Shown one piece after another: positions 39,729-54,700 of a DNA stretch of 64,000 nt. Position 1 is the stretch's first letter; each line of letters opens with the position of its first letter. This stretch comes from Owenia fusiformis (Eukaryota > Annelida > Polychaeta > Sabellida > Oweniidae): the NCBI GenBank assembly GCA_903813345.2, contig CAIIXF020000002.1, positions 14,530,150 through 14,594,149 on the forward strand, written 5' to 3'. The notes below the pieces were generated by a model. The model made no database searches. It saw nothing but the letters and a program-made list of their open reading frames with translations, and had not been told where the DNA came from. The position numbers and the translations under genes are program-made.

Positions 39729-42700
39729 GTAAGCAGTTTATTTCATCATTACATAATGTAACATCCTAATCATTATAGGTGCATTAAATCCTTCAGAACT
39801 GGCCACTTCTTGGAAAAATGAAAAAATAAAAATATAAAGTGGGGGACAAAAATAAAACTCAACCATCAAAAGTTGTCACAATGAGCTAAATTCCAAGTTT
39901 CGTGTCTCAAACTCTCCCAAGCGGTAGAAAAATAATCCCTGTTCACTTAGTAGCACAACAAATGAATCCAAAGCTTCATACCTGCAAATAATGGATAAAT
40001 CCATACCAAATCGAACGAATGTTTTCATGAATCGCCATGTTTGTTATACAAGGATGATTGACTCCCAGAATGCAACATCAGTTAACCTTATTTACTCGTG
40101 AATGGCATTTTGAAAACTGGCACGTGTCATGTTGCATTCTGGGAGCCAATCCTCCGTTGCGGCACAATCGGGCGACAAAATCACCTCAACATTTGAAGAG
40201 TCGGCATTAACATGTGAATATCCACTTCAACTTTTAAGTTCTTATTTGTCATTATGGACACAAATTCCACTATATTTGGACTTACTAGGATGGAGAAAAT
40301 AGAGCACTGAATACACTGAGGTATGAATTTATTACATGTGCGACAGCATGTAATTTTCATAGCTATAGCAATTCTTTATGTTCCCCACTGTACAGAATCA
40401 TGAGAATCATAGACTACAGTAAATGTTTGGACTACTTTGAATCTAAAAAATAAGCAATTAAAGGACCACATTGAAACAGAATATGTAAAAATAGGGGTTT
40501 GTGTAAAAAACCGGGTGGCCGGGTAACTGGGTACTTGACGTTCCTTGCAGGGTTACCTACTTGCGAAGTTGCACATTTGTAGACTACCCTTCAATATTTT
40601 TATGTTACCATTTTACCAAGAACCTGTAAGAGACTGAATTTCGGAAGTCTTTAGGTAGTTATTTGCACAGTTTAAATGGCCGATGACGTTAGTTGCTTGA
40701 TTTATTGTCTGGATGATTGACAGGATATCGTTGATTGTTTTCTATGATGGCGATTTCTTCTAGCTATTAAACAAATCTGGAAGATTTACATATGCGTAAA
40801 TTTAAACATTATTTTATATATTAATTAATGTACGATGTACAATACAATGTTAGTTGCTTGATTTATTGCCTCACTGATTGACATTATATTAATTTTGTTT
40901 GTCGTTTTGCCGGTTGATTTATTGGTAATAAATGTTGTTTCTTGTTTGGTTGTTTGCTTGATTTGTTGTGTCACTGGTACGTTGATTGGGATGTCAGTTG
41001 GGCGTTTTGAGGCATAAAATGAAAAAATCAAATTTCTAACCCTGGTAGGAAGGTAGGGTACCCGGTCACCCGGCTACTTGGTTACCCGGTCACACTTTTT
41101 TTACACAAACCCTAAAAATAGAAACACTTATACACGTCCTAACTTTTGTATATTTTAGTTTGTTTTGTAGTTTACGGAAAAATTTTAAATGTATGGAACC
41201 ATGGGCTTTCAATAGAAAATGAGCAATCAAATGACCATATTGAAACAGTATTAGTATATGTAAAAATAAAAACATTTATACATGTCCTATCTTTGTATAT
41301 TTTAGTTTGTTTTGTAGTTTAGCTATCATATCTGTGGCCTCTTATATTTTGATGCTTCTCTGCCATGTTATTTTCGGAAAAATAACATGACTGAAACCCC
41401 CTAAATTACAAAAGGCCACAGCTTTGCTGCACATTATTCATAACTATCTGAAATATACAAAAATTAGGACAAGTACACATGCTTCTATTTTTTATATAGT
41501 AACTGTTGCAAAATAGTCATTTGATTGCTTATTTTTTAAATTCAAAGTAGTTCCAAACATTTAACATTTTACTGTAGTTTATATCTGTGGCCTCTTATAT
41601 TTTGATGCTTCTCTGCCATGTTATTTTCGAAAAAATTAACATGGCTGAAACTTTCTAAATTACAAAAGGCCACAGCTTTCCTGAACATTATATTATAACT
41701 ATCTGAAATATACAAAAGTTAGGACTTGTACATATGTTTCCATTTTTTCATATACGAGGGGTGATCAATAAGTAATAGACGCTTTTTTACACAGATGCTT
41801 TTTATAGACCAATCCCTTCGATTTTTTTACCAGTGATACATCATTCAATTATCTATCAACTCTGAAGATTTGAAAACAAAACATTATACATTTTAATATA
41901 TCTTTATTTCCGTGAAGGATGTGTAGGTACCCCGGGACCGACATGACATCAAACATTCTGAAGCTATTTTAGCTTGTTTAACATGCAATGCAGTTGAATG
42001 CAGGCTGAACAAAACAAACAACTATGGTCATGAATTACCCCATGGCCCATTTTGTTATGCCATAGTTGATTTTGAATATTTTATCATCACTATGTGGTAT
42101 TCATGCCACATTCATTCCACAGGGCCCTCTACATAGGTTCCATCAAGTGCTGCATGCACACAATTCCTCATCCTCTTAACTCAAGATTGTGAGACAAGAC
42201 TGAATCCATTCTCTGACATGGTAACAAGATGCAGTTGCACGGGTTGTTTTAATTCATCAATGGCAATAAACCTGCGTCCTTTCTCTATAGAAATAAGTAG
42301 TATAGAAATAAATAAGTCACATGTGAGCAGATCTGGACAATATGGTGCATTGGCCAAGGGCTCAATTTTGAGGTCCAGGGATATTGTTTTCTGAACATTT
42401 TGAGATCTGTTGGCAGGTACATTGTCCATATGGAGTAGGGTGTTCCCTTCTCTCACCACCCCTTTCTTCCACAATGCTTTCTCAAATTGACCTGCAAATC
42501 CCTTCCATACAACACTCTGACATCACAATACTTTCTGTTTATGTGTTACCAGTCAGAAAAAATTTCAAACAACACAACACTTGCTGCATATAAAAAGTTT
42601 AAATATAACTGAAATTTGCCAATCTGGCAAAAAACTGAATATGTCATGTAAATGTCAGTCCCGGGGTACCTGTACATCCTTCACGGAAATAAGGATATAT

Positions 42701-45700
42701 CAACATATATTATATATTTTGTCTTCGAATCTTCAGAATTGATAGATAATTGAATGACATATAATTGGTAGGAAAATCAAAGGGATTGGTCTATAAAAAG
42801 TATCTGTGTAGAAAAGCGTCCATTACTTATTGATCACCCCTCGTACTGTTGCAATATAGTCATTGGATTGCTTATTTTTTAAATTCAAAGTAGTTCCAAA
42901 CATTTATAATTTTACTGATTTTAGATTGTTAAAAAATTCATATTTGCAATCCTTTTACCATCGCATAAAAGAAAAAAATGCTTTTCAATAGTTAGAATAG
43001 GGGTTTGTTAAACAGAACATTAAAGCTTAACTAAGGCCTTTTTGAAATTTTTGTTTGGTACTAGTAAGTAATTTTCAGGCCTATAGGTCCTAGGGGTCCC
43101 ACGATACATTATGAAATGATACGATACCTATCTCGATACTTACTAACCTAATGATACGAACAAAGATTCAATACATGTAATGTCATTTTGGAATTTTTTA
43201 ACATTCAGCTAAACATTACATCTTAACTACGAATGAAGTTTTAAGGCATCTGAGTAAATGTTAAGATTGCCGTTTTGGATTTACCATCCTATAATCTTGG
43301 TGTAGAGGCTTGTCTAAAGGTTTTCAGCCAAACTGTTTCACTGATTTATCTGAAATTTTCAGCGATGTATTTTTGTGTATGAAAGTTAACATCTGATTTG
43401 TTTTTGGGCATTCTGAGTAAATGTTAAGGTGGCCATTTTGGCATTTTGAAACTGTATCTGTTGAGGCTTTTCTACAGGTTATTTCAGGGATTCATCCCGA
43501 AAATGTATTTTCTATTCAAGGGTGTGATTCTGTTCATTCTGTGTCTTGCTATATGTTCATTCATAAATGTTCTTATGTTTTGTAGATGCTGGCTGTCATA
43601 CACCTTACAAGCACTGCCTACCCCAACCTTGCCAGATACAAGAGTGAAGAATTTTTTAAGGATCCTAAGAATGGTGGCACAAGTGTGTTATTTTCATCCA
43701 TTGATGATGTACCAACAAAAGAGTTGTCCATTGTTGTTCCTGCATACTGTGAGGAAGAAAGATGTAAGTCTGCAAACAAACATTACAGGGTGAACCAAAT
43801 TGCGAAACCAAATTTTGCGAACAAGATATTTTTATCACACCATCTGTGGGATATAGTTGTCAAAGTTGTCGTGATCGTTATCGTGATCGTCCCGCTTTTT
43901 TGTCATCGCCATTTCAGGAAAACCACTCATCAGATTTTCTCCAAATTCGCACACATGAAAGAGGATATCAAGTTCTAGAGCTGATTCACTTTTTGAGTGG
44001 CCATCTTGTTTTCTGGTGGCCATTTTGAAGGTTTTTCTGAAAATCATGTCATCGCCATTTCAGGAAAAACGCTCATTGGACTTTCTCCAAATTCACACAC
44101 GTGATAGAGGATATCAAGTTCTAGAGCCATTTTAGGAGAACCGCTCATCGGATTTTTTCCAAATTCGCACACATGATAGAGAATATCAAGTTCTACGTAG
44201 AGCTGATGAACTTTTTGGTGGTCATCTTTTTTTCTGATGGCCATTTTGAAGGTTTTCGGAAAATCTTATCATCGCCATTTCAGGAAACCTGCTAATCGGA
44301 TTTTTTTCAAAATTCGCACACATGATAATTAAGTTCTAGAGCTAATTAACTTTTGGGTGGCCATCTTGTTTTTCTGGTGGCCATTTTGAAGGTTTTTCGG
44401 AAATTCTTGTCATCGCCATTTCAAGTAAACCGCTTGTCAGATTGTCTCCAAATTCACACACATGATAGAGGATATCAAGTTCTAGAGCTGATTAACTTTT
44501 TGGCGGCCATCTTGTTTTCTGAGGACTATTTTAAAGGTTCTTTACTTCCCATATTCATGTACCTGTGAGGATATAAAGATATATAAAAAATATTTGACCT
44601 TCTCAAGGTCAAAAAGGTCTTTTTTCAACTTGCTTCAAATTGACCAATTTTTATTTTCAAAATCATCTACAAGTTCTCAGAAATTCAAATCTGACTTAAG
44701 ATTGAACTAACAATATTGTGAGGGATGAGGTGGTGACATTTTGTCATGTCAATGCATTGTTGTTATTTATGTTAGTCATGTTCAATATTATTATTACAGT
44801 ACATTAACCCAATGATAAACTTGTCGCTCTAAGTCACGTTTCCTCTAATTAAGCACCTTTTCCACCACTGGGTCTTTCCACCACTGTCACTCAGCATGCA
44901 ACCTCGTGGCACCTAAATCCTGCTTTGAATATGTCAGGTTTCCCTGAGAATTTCATAATAGCATTTGACTTCAGCATCTCTGAAGGATGCAATGCTTGGA
45001 ATGCGTGAAGCTGAAGATTTGTAATGTTAACTTCATTTTTGACATGGTTATTGAATGGATCGATCGGGTTGAATCTGTGTCCTTTGACAGGAAGCTTGAC
45101 CTTCTCTATCTGTGCTTGATTTAGGAAACGCTTCACAACTGGATTAAAATGTTGAGCTGTAAGATTACCTTTTTCAAGATTCACCAAAAAAGTCCCCGAT
45201 GAAGAAAGAATTGGCTGGCATGGGCGTAGGGCTATATTTTGAGTTGGTACGCACACTCGGGAATGCCTGATTGCATGGCCGAAGGCCACGCATCGTGGGG
45301 GGTCCGGGGGTATGTTCCTCCGGGAATTTTTTTCAAGGACGTTATTTGATAGAATCTAAGCGTTTTAATCAACTTTAAATGTTGACAATGGTAAAAATAC
45401 AGATACGGTAGGAAGCATCAATAAATTTACAAATAAATTAATGCATTTTAATTTTTTCAAATTCATTTGGTAAAAGCCTATATAAATTATAAGATTGGGA
45501 ATTTTGATAAAATATTAAATTACCATCTTGGAAATTGTCTCCAGAATAATTTTGAAAATTTCAATAAGAATGGTTGTTCCATTGCAAAATATAGAGTAAA
45601 AATATGACTGCATTATTGAACCTGTCTGGGGTACTATATGGCAGAATAACAAGTTCAAGTTAATCATGTAATCACAATTTCTACCAGTAGATATAATGTT

Positions 45701-48700
45701 GCGATTATGTTTTCAGTGCCAGTTATGCTTGATGAATGCCTAGAGTGCTTAGAAGATAGATTTGTAAGTATTCTGTATATGAAGTAAAAGAACATGTGAT
45801 TATCACTTCCTTTCAAATCGGTCTTTATTAAGAAAAGGAAACTGATTAGTCTACATGCAACAAAATCACCCCCTGTTATGAGTGTGGACAATTTGTCGAA
45901 GTCATAATGAAAGTTGACAAAGCCCACAAAAATGGAGGTCTTATATTTTATATTTCTACCCTTTTAATGCTGACACTCTGTAAAATGTTTTCATGGTATA
46001 AAATAAATACCTATAGCTTCAATGAAGCCCGGAAAGTGTGAAGTTATCGTTTATATATTATGAAACAATTAATTTAGGATTTTTGCTGTAACCAGCCAGG
46101 CCTGCTCGATGGTATTTGCTACGCTTTAGCATTGCTGTTATCTATTTGGCCTCTGATTGTAATTTACCCTTTCTGCCCTTGTCAAAAATTAAATAAGATT
46201 TGAGAACATGTACACAGTTTGCAGAAGAATCATGCGAAAAGCTTGTGAAATTGCTCTGTTCCAACTTCATTGGGAAAAAGGGTATTCATTGATCCAAGCT
46301 AATAATATATCTTATGTAATATTTTTATAAGATTTTAGCAAATCAAATACTTGTTATGTCACCACTTCTGTTATGGTCTCCAATAATTTTGTGGCAACGA
46401 TTGGTGTTTGGCGTACAGAAGAGGAGGGAAAGCCCCAGAGTTCAAAGATGACAGACATAATTACATCTCTTGCTTACCACCTTCGTTCATTCGAATATTC
46501 ATAGACTAGTTATCAAATGTATGTCATCTCAATACAGGATTACATTATAATCGTATGTCATCTTTGAACTCTGGTGTTATTCCCCCTTTGGCGCACAGCA
46601 TCTGTAACAAATGGCAGGTCGTGACATATTGCATGTTTCTGCCTCATGTAAAAAGTTACTTAATACCATAATCATATTTTATATGCAAAAAACTTTAATT
46701 TTTCTTCTCCTGTTAAATATTAAAAATATTGAAACCTTTCCATGTGACCCCAGTACTCATGGTACTGTTTATTTCATTTAAAAATGTTGAATTACTTGTA
46801 GGCAGGAGAACCTCAGTTCAGCTATGAGGTGATTGTGGTTGATGATGGCAGCCCAGATAAAACATCAGAAGTTGCTCTTGCATACTCTCAGAGTTATGGC
46901 ACAGACAAAGTACGAGTACTTACACTGGAGAAGAACAGGGGAAAGGGTGGAGCTATAAGATTGGTATGTTGATTTTCTCTGTAACTCATATTTAACAATG
47001 ACAATGGAAAGGATATGTGTTCGAGCAAATCAATAGCCCTGGCACTTTAACTATTTTCACTTAAAAAACGTAAAAATTTGGATATTTTTTCTAAAAAGCA
47101 GGAAAATAGTGGCTGTTTGAAATTTCTTTTAGTAATTCAATAAATTGGGAGTTTTAAACAAAAAATCAGGGCTTCTTTTTGAAAAATCGGGTATTGAAAT
47201 CTATATTTAAAGATTGGGATTTTTGAGAAAATCTTGGTTTTGACTAAGAAATTGGAATAATCACTCAAAAATCTGGATTACTTGACATGTCAGGGAAAGA
47301 TAATTATTAAAAACTCCCAGGTTTTCAACGAGACTCCCGATTTTTGTTAAAAACCCCCAATATTTTGACAAGATACACCAAGTGATTATTTTTGGGAATT
47401 GTATCTTAATTTCCATATTCTATGTAATTAGCTCTCGGGGCATTTGGAAAATTGAAAATACATCCTTCAGACCATTCATATAAGCTCCCATATATGAAAG
47501 AAGTGGGAATTTCATGCATGGCAATTTTTCCTGCCAAGAATGCCTTATTTGCAACATCAAAACGAAGTAACAGCATATTTTTATACTTTTTTTTTTAATT
47601 TGATGATAGATCGTCATTTCTCAAAAGTTTTACCACAAATGATGTGACAAAAATGTAAAATTAGACTCCGGAAAAAACCTTTAGACTCCGGAAAAGCTAT
47701 TAGACTCTGGATTATCTAAAGACATTCGATTCCGGAGATTCTCCGGAGTCTAAAAGCCTAGTGAGAACCCTAAATCAATGTTTTCCAGCCAATTGTATGC
47801 TAATATACATGTCAGAAGGTATTTTGACCAAGTTTTGAGATATGGCATCTGAAAAGTAGATGACAAAATAATGCTCTTCAAATTCAACATTTGAGGTATC
47901 AGAATAAAAAGAAATTTTCAGAATCAGAATTGAAATCCGACTTCCGCTTCAGGATCTATGACCTCTTGGAATCTAAAAACCAAACTTCGCGAAATTCTGA
48001 AGCTGAATATTTTAGGTACGATATTGTTCACCCTTTGCCTTTTCTTTGCAGGTTTTATTATGACATCACCACAAATGATGACATAATGTTATGGGCTCCA
48101 TCTTTTATCCCATTGAACAAAGTTCTGAGGGATTTAGAGACTGCCTCCTTCCCTCCGTCCATACATTAATCATCCGTCCGTCCATCCGTACATCCGTCTG
48201 TCTGTCTAGGCGATAACTAAAATACCCTTGACCTGATTTTGTTCATATTTTGCACAATATGCCCTATAGTTCTGCTCGAGAGCAGATTTTGGAAATGGCC
48301 ACTCATTTAAAAATGGTGACCATTTTAGTGCCTATTTTACAGTAATTTAGGTACAATATGTAAAACTATAATAGCAAGATTTTTAAATGTAAAAAGATTA
48401 TATAGGACATACTACAACTTGAAAAGTAGTGGAGCGATTTTGTTCATATTTGATTTGTGAATACTATAAGCATGCCACACTGTCTAATGACACTTTGGGT
48501 AGTAGGTGGCCATTTTGAAAAATGGCTGCCAGTTTTCTGTTTTTTACTTTAACTTGAAAAATAGTGGAGCATTTTTGTTCATGTTTGATATGTGAATACT
48601 ATTTTGTTGTAATTATATATGTGCCCAATGAGAAGCATATTACACTTTCTGATGACAATTTGGCTAGTGAGCATTAAAGAGGTCCCATGATACATTATGA

Positions 48701-51700
48701 AACGATAGGATATATCTCGATATTTATCTAACAATACAAGCAACGATTTGATACATTAAATGTCATTCTGAAATTTTCGAATGTTCAGCTAAACATTACA
48801 TCTATAATTACGAACGAAAATTTATTTGCTTTTTATTATTCAATCTATCAAGATGAACTAACATTTCTAAATTACTTTTTGTTAGATAAAAGACCCAAAG
48901 AATAAAATCAGTCATATCAAATAGTCAAGAAAAGTATATTGAATATAAACTAGAGCATTGAATTATGTAAACATAGAGGACAGAAGTAATTTGTTCGCAT
49001 CTTGACTGAGGATCCAGTTTGTTGTCTGTTTGTATTGAAACTCAATATGAGGCACTATTAGGGGTATGTTAACAATAATCAATGAATCGTGGGACTCCTT
49101 GTGAGTAACCATTTTGAAAATGGTGGCTATTTTGTGTGTTATTTTACGAATTTTGCTATATACTTCGTTTGTAAAAATGCCAGCCAAGGCTGTTCGATGG
49201 GATTTGCTACACTTTAGCAGTGCTGTTGTTTAGTATGGCATTATTTTAGCGTCTTTATTCGACATTTTCAATTTCATGTTCGAAATTTCAATTTTCTTGT
49301 TTGAATTTTCATTTATCAATTCAAACTTTTTAGTTTTTGTCCAATATTTTCAATTCTATGTTTGATAATCCACATTTTTTGTTTGGTATTACACTTTCTA
49401 ATTCAAACTTTCAAAGTTTTCATTCAATTTTAGTAATACTGTTTAAAAATAAATCTCCAGTGTTTGATATTTTAACTGATATTTTAACACATCTATCAAA
49501 CTGCGAAAAAACAGCTTCGAAAGAAAAAATCAAACACCAAACACCAAAAATCAAGATGTCAAACACTGAAAAAATCGTTCATTGAAAGATCGATAATAGC
49601 TTTGATGTTCAAATTTTAGGATTCAAAAAGATTAAACTAAAAATTCCAAATATACTTCCTTCAAATTTCGATCCAATTGTTCAAACCAAAATGATAAAAT
49701 GCTCGAACCAAAATTATACAAAAGTTCGAACTAAGAAATCAACACTTGCAAGCTGTTTTTCCCATTCAAACAGTTCGGCATTCTTGAGTTCGCCATTTTC
49801 GATATTATACCATTACACGTACGAAAATTCAGAAAAATAATAGAAAATCTAGTTCTCACATTTCCCACTCCAGGAGTAAACCATTGATATAATGCGCATG
49901 CGCAAGATCCCGAACAGTTTAAATAGAAAAATAAGAAATGCCGAACTGTTTGAATAGAAAAATGTATAAATCAAATACCAAAATGAAAAGTTCAAACATG
50001 ATATGTCTAAAAGTTTGTAGATAAAAGTTGGTTTGAAGTCGTGTAATTATTGCTTTGAACTGTAGAACATTAAATTTAACATTATTTTTTCTTATTCAAA
50101 ATACGTTTTTCTAATTTGAAGTTCTCAACATTTACTTTGAATTTTTTTCCTTATTTGATGTTTTTGAAAAAAATTGCTTTGATAACAGATTTTTTTCAAT
50201 TTGAAATATATTTTCTTATTTGATGTTTTAAATATATTTTGACTATTTAAAATATATCAAATGTGAAACTGACATTGAATTTTGAGCCATTTCTGACACC
50301 ATAGTCTAGTGTGTGACAGCATCCGGTGTTTGGAGTTTTGCATCTATAACAAATGGCAGGTGGTGACATTTTGCATGTTAATGCCTTGTTGATGACTTAT
50401 ATGCTTATAAGATTTTTTTGTTCATTTCAGGGTGTATTTAGTGCAAGGGGAAAAATGATTTTATTTGCTGATGCAGATGGAGCGACCAACTTTCAAGATT
50501 TATCAAAATTAGAAGATAAAATGAAGCATTTGATAGGTGATAAAAAAGTAAGTAATGTTTGAAGTGATACTAATTATGCTAAATTGTGTATAATTAAATT
50601 ATATATTATAATTTTATATATCACCTCATAGTTTCCAGCATTTGTAACATCAAAGTGAACTGTTAATTAGGCAAGTAAATCAGAAACACATGCTTCTACA
50701 TGAAAAGAAAGTTCTATTGAAACTAGAATCTGATATCCTAGGTGGTAAAGTTATTAAAAATTCAAATTGCAGAAATGTTTGAGATAGTGGTTCTGTTGGG
50801 TTGCACTCAGGTGAATGGATGACCAGTTACTCAATAATATAGGTTATTTAGAATAAAGTTTTAGGGGACATAGAAAAGCTGTCCATTAACGGATTTTCCA
50901 TTTTTTAAATCTTTGTTGTACTGTTCGAGGGACCAATTTCAAATTTTTAGGAATGATTCTTAGTATAAAAATTTAGAACTTATTACTTTTTTCGGCATTT
51001 TACGGTTATTTAGGTACAGTATATAAAACTAATAGCAATGTGTTTCAAATGTAAAAAAGTTATAAAGGACATTAATAAACCTAGACATGTAAATATTTAG
51101 GAAACACATGGCAGCCATCTTTAAAAAATTGCGACTTTTACACGCTATTTTACAATTTTTGCCGCCATTTTACATGCATTATTTTACATTTTTTTACTAA
51201 AACTCAAAAAGTAATAAAGCAATTTTGTTCATATTTGATATGTGAATACTCATAAGCATAGCACACTGTCTTAATGATAATTTGGCTAGTGAGCCACCAT
51301 TTTGAAAATGGCCGCCATTTTTACTTGTGTTATTTTACGTTTTTTTTTATTATAACTTAAAAAGTAATAGAGCGATTTTGTTCATATGTGACATGTGAAT
51401 ATTCATAAGCATGGTACACTGTCTTATGATAATTTGGCAAGTGAGCAACCATTTTGAAAATGGCCGCCATTTTTTTCTTGTGTTATTTTACGATTTTTAC
51501 TATAACTCAAAAAGTAATAGAGCGATTTTGTTCATATTTGATGTATGAATACTCATAAGCATGGTACACTGTTTTATGACACTTTGGCTAGAAGGTAGTC
51601 ATTTTGAATTTTTGCTATAACTGAGACAGTAGTAGAAGGATTTTGTAAAAATGGCAGCCATGGCTGTTCGATGGGATTTGCTATGCTTTGACGTTGCTGT

Positions 51701-54700
51701 TGTCTAGTTTTTTCTGACATGAAAATTAAAGTCCAGAAAACCAATATAAAGCTCCCAGGGTAATCCTTACATTATGTTACAGGACAGCTGTGCAGTTGTG
51801 TGTGGATCTAGGGCACATCTGCAGAAAGATTCTATAGCAGAGGTGAGTCGATCTTTATACATGTAATATTATACATTTCGTCAGTGGCTCATTCTGGTAG
51901 TTCCCAAACATTCCTCCAGTTGTTCTTGTATTATGGTAGGCCTAATTCATAATTGAATATGTTTGTAATAATTTTGTTAAAAGAAATCAGCAAAAACTCA
52001 TAACTACTTTTTTATTGTCGGCCATTTTGGATTTTTCCATCCTAATATCTTGTCTGTCAGGTCTTGTTACAAGTTTTCAAGTGAAGTTCAATTTCAATTT
52101 TTCAGGGATGATTCTTAGTATGAAAATCTTGAACTGATTAGTTTTACTGCGTTCTGGGTAAATTTCAAGGCAGCCGTTTTCAAGTTAACTGTATGACGGA
52201 TCAATTTCAAATTTTCAGGGATGATTCTTAGTATGAAAATCTCAAACTGATTAGTTTTTCGGCATTCTGGGTAAATGTCTTGAGGCAGCCATTTTTCAAT
52301 TCCAAATTTTCAGGGATGATTCTAAGTATGAAAATTATCCGGCATTCTGGGTAAATTCTAATGTGGCCATTTTGTATTTTCTGTCCTAAAATCTTGTCTG
52401 TAAAGTCTTGTCTATGCATTTTCAGGCTAATCATTTGACGGATCACCCATTGGCATGACATGTTGTTCACATTTGTGTTCTTGTTTAACTAAAAAAGACT
52501 GAACATGTACACTGTGTGATTTTTAGGAATGATATTAAGTATTTAAATATAGAACTTATTACTTTTGCGGCATTCTGAGTAAATCTTATGGGTTTTCCGC
52601 CCTAAAATCGTGTCTGTAAATGCTTATCTACTCATTTTCAGGATCACTTGACGCTCATTTAACGGATCACCCATAGGCATGACATGTAGTACACATTTGT
52701 GGTCTTGTTTAATAAAAAAAATGAACGTGTACACTGTATAACAATTATGTTTTGTTTCAGAGATCTTTGTTCCGCACATTCCTCATGTATGGTTTCCACT
52801 TCCTGGTTTGGTTCCTTTGCGTTAGAGGAATAAAGGACACACAGTGTGGATTTAAGTTGCTCACAAGAAATGCTGCCAAAATACTCTTCTCTAATCTCCA
52901 TGTAGAAAGGTGGTAAGTATTTACATTGATGTATCAGCTATATATTTCAAAGATATCTCGGAGCAGTTATATTACAGAATCCTGGAAAAGTACTATATCA
53001 AGTACTTTTTATCACATTCTTGGGTGACAGGCAGGCAGACAGGCTGGTGTCCTGATTAATTTTGTCTACAGAATTCCAGCCAAACCATTTGAGGGATTCA
53101 TCTTAAATTTTCTTTCTACTTATGAAATTTAGAACTGATTAGTTAATTTTGGGCATTCTGGATAAATGTTAAGGCGGCCATTTTTGATTATCCGTCCTGA
53201 AATCTGAAATTTTCAGGGATGTTTCTTTGCATGAAAACCTAGAACTGATTGATTTTTGGGCTTTCTTGGTAAATGTTAAGAAGGCCATTTTGGTTTTTCC
53301 ATCCTAAAATGTTGTCTGTCAAGGCTTGTCTACAGGTTTCAAGCCACACTGTTTCAGAGATTCATTTGAGATTTTCAGGGATGTTTCTACCTATGAAAGT
53401 TTAGAACTGATTTGTTTTACCACATTCTGGGTAAAAGTCAAGCTGGCCGTCCTAAAATTTTGACTGTATATGCTTGTGTACTGATTTCCAGCCAAACCAT
53501 CGAGAAAGAGTTGTAGGCTTGCAGGGTCAGGAAAGCAGGATTCACTGTTTGTTTCCATTGACACCTGTGCGAAACTAGATTCATAATTATATATATATAT
53601 ATGACAGTTAAAAAGGAGGTTTACAGTCACACTCAGGTGCGCTAACCCCTTATTTAAATGTTCGTTTCGCGGACCAGGGTGCACCAGAGTTTAAGGCCAT
53701 TTCAAATGAAATAAGTGTTAAATGAGGCCACAGAAACTCAAAACTTATGTAATCAAAATTTTATATGTGTTATTTTGCATCTACCAAAACGTTAAACATA
53801 TTGATAATAGTCATTTATTTTGATTGGTCTAAAACGTGCAAAGCTAGAAGACCCCTCATACCCATTCGTTTTCTATTTTGATGGCTATTAAAACAAAGAA
53901 AGATTGACCAGTAGAGATTAAGAATGTGAAGCATATTTATTTTTATTTAGAAATATGGATGATATTTGATTTAAATACAATTCCATTATGACAATTTCTG
54001 TTTTGTCAGTCTGGGTCAAACTCTTACAATATAGTATAAATAACCAGGAACCCTTCTAATAAAACAAATTAAATCCAGGTTTGAAAACTCCCAAAAATAA
54101 CACGAACGACTCTCTAACTATAAACCATTCACATTTTTTGCAAAAGTGGATTTGGATAACGGCAAACCCGGGTATTGAGGGTGCAGATTATGCAAACGAG
54201 TGTTTCTGAAACCATCTGAGGGATTTATCTGAAATTTTTATGGATGTTTCTATGTATGAAAGTTTAGAACTGATCAGTTTTTGTTCATTCTGGGTAAATG
54301 TAAAGACGGCCAATTTGAATTTTCCGTCCTAAAATCTTGTCTGGCAGGCTTGTCTACAGGTTTCCAGCCAAATCATTTCAGAGTTCATTTAAAATTTTCA
54401 GGAATGTTTCTTCCTCTGAAAGTTTACAACTGATTACTTTCCGGCATTCTGGATAATCGCAGTTTCAGATTTTCGGTCCTAAAATCTTGTCTGTCGAGGC
54501 TTGTCTCCAGGTTTCCAGCCCCAACGTTAAAGGGATTCATTTGAAATTTTCAAGGATGTTTCTACCTATGAAAGTTAAGAACTATGCATTCTGGGTAAAT
54601 GTTAAAGTGGCCATTTTAGATTTTCCGGCCTAAAATCTAGTCTTGCAGGCTTGTCTACATGTTTCCAGCCAAACGGTTTCAGGAGTTCATTTCCTATGAA

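Larger units (their letters stand above)
40417..42920. repeat. Compound of palindromic MITEs (CTACAGTAAATGTTTGG family)
   Basis: The left end is CTACAGTAAATGTTTGGACT, followed by ACTTTGAATCTAAAAAATAA. The mirror ends TTTTTTAAATTCAAAGTAGT and CCAAACATTTAACATTTTAC occur at ~41545-41575 and again at ~42870-42915. The internal arms CAAATGACCATATTG and CTATCATATCTGTGGCCTC repeat. At least two copies lie together, one split by a hAT-like element and one by a mariner relic. Same family as 26518-26852. Confidence 0.7.

Noticed and set aside
43446-43793. 115-codon hydrophobic frame overlapping ALG5 exon 2 as an alternative N-terminus
   Set aside because: It reads exon 2 in the wrong frame. The exon at 39666-39728 gives the correct phase, length and membrane anchor.
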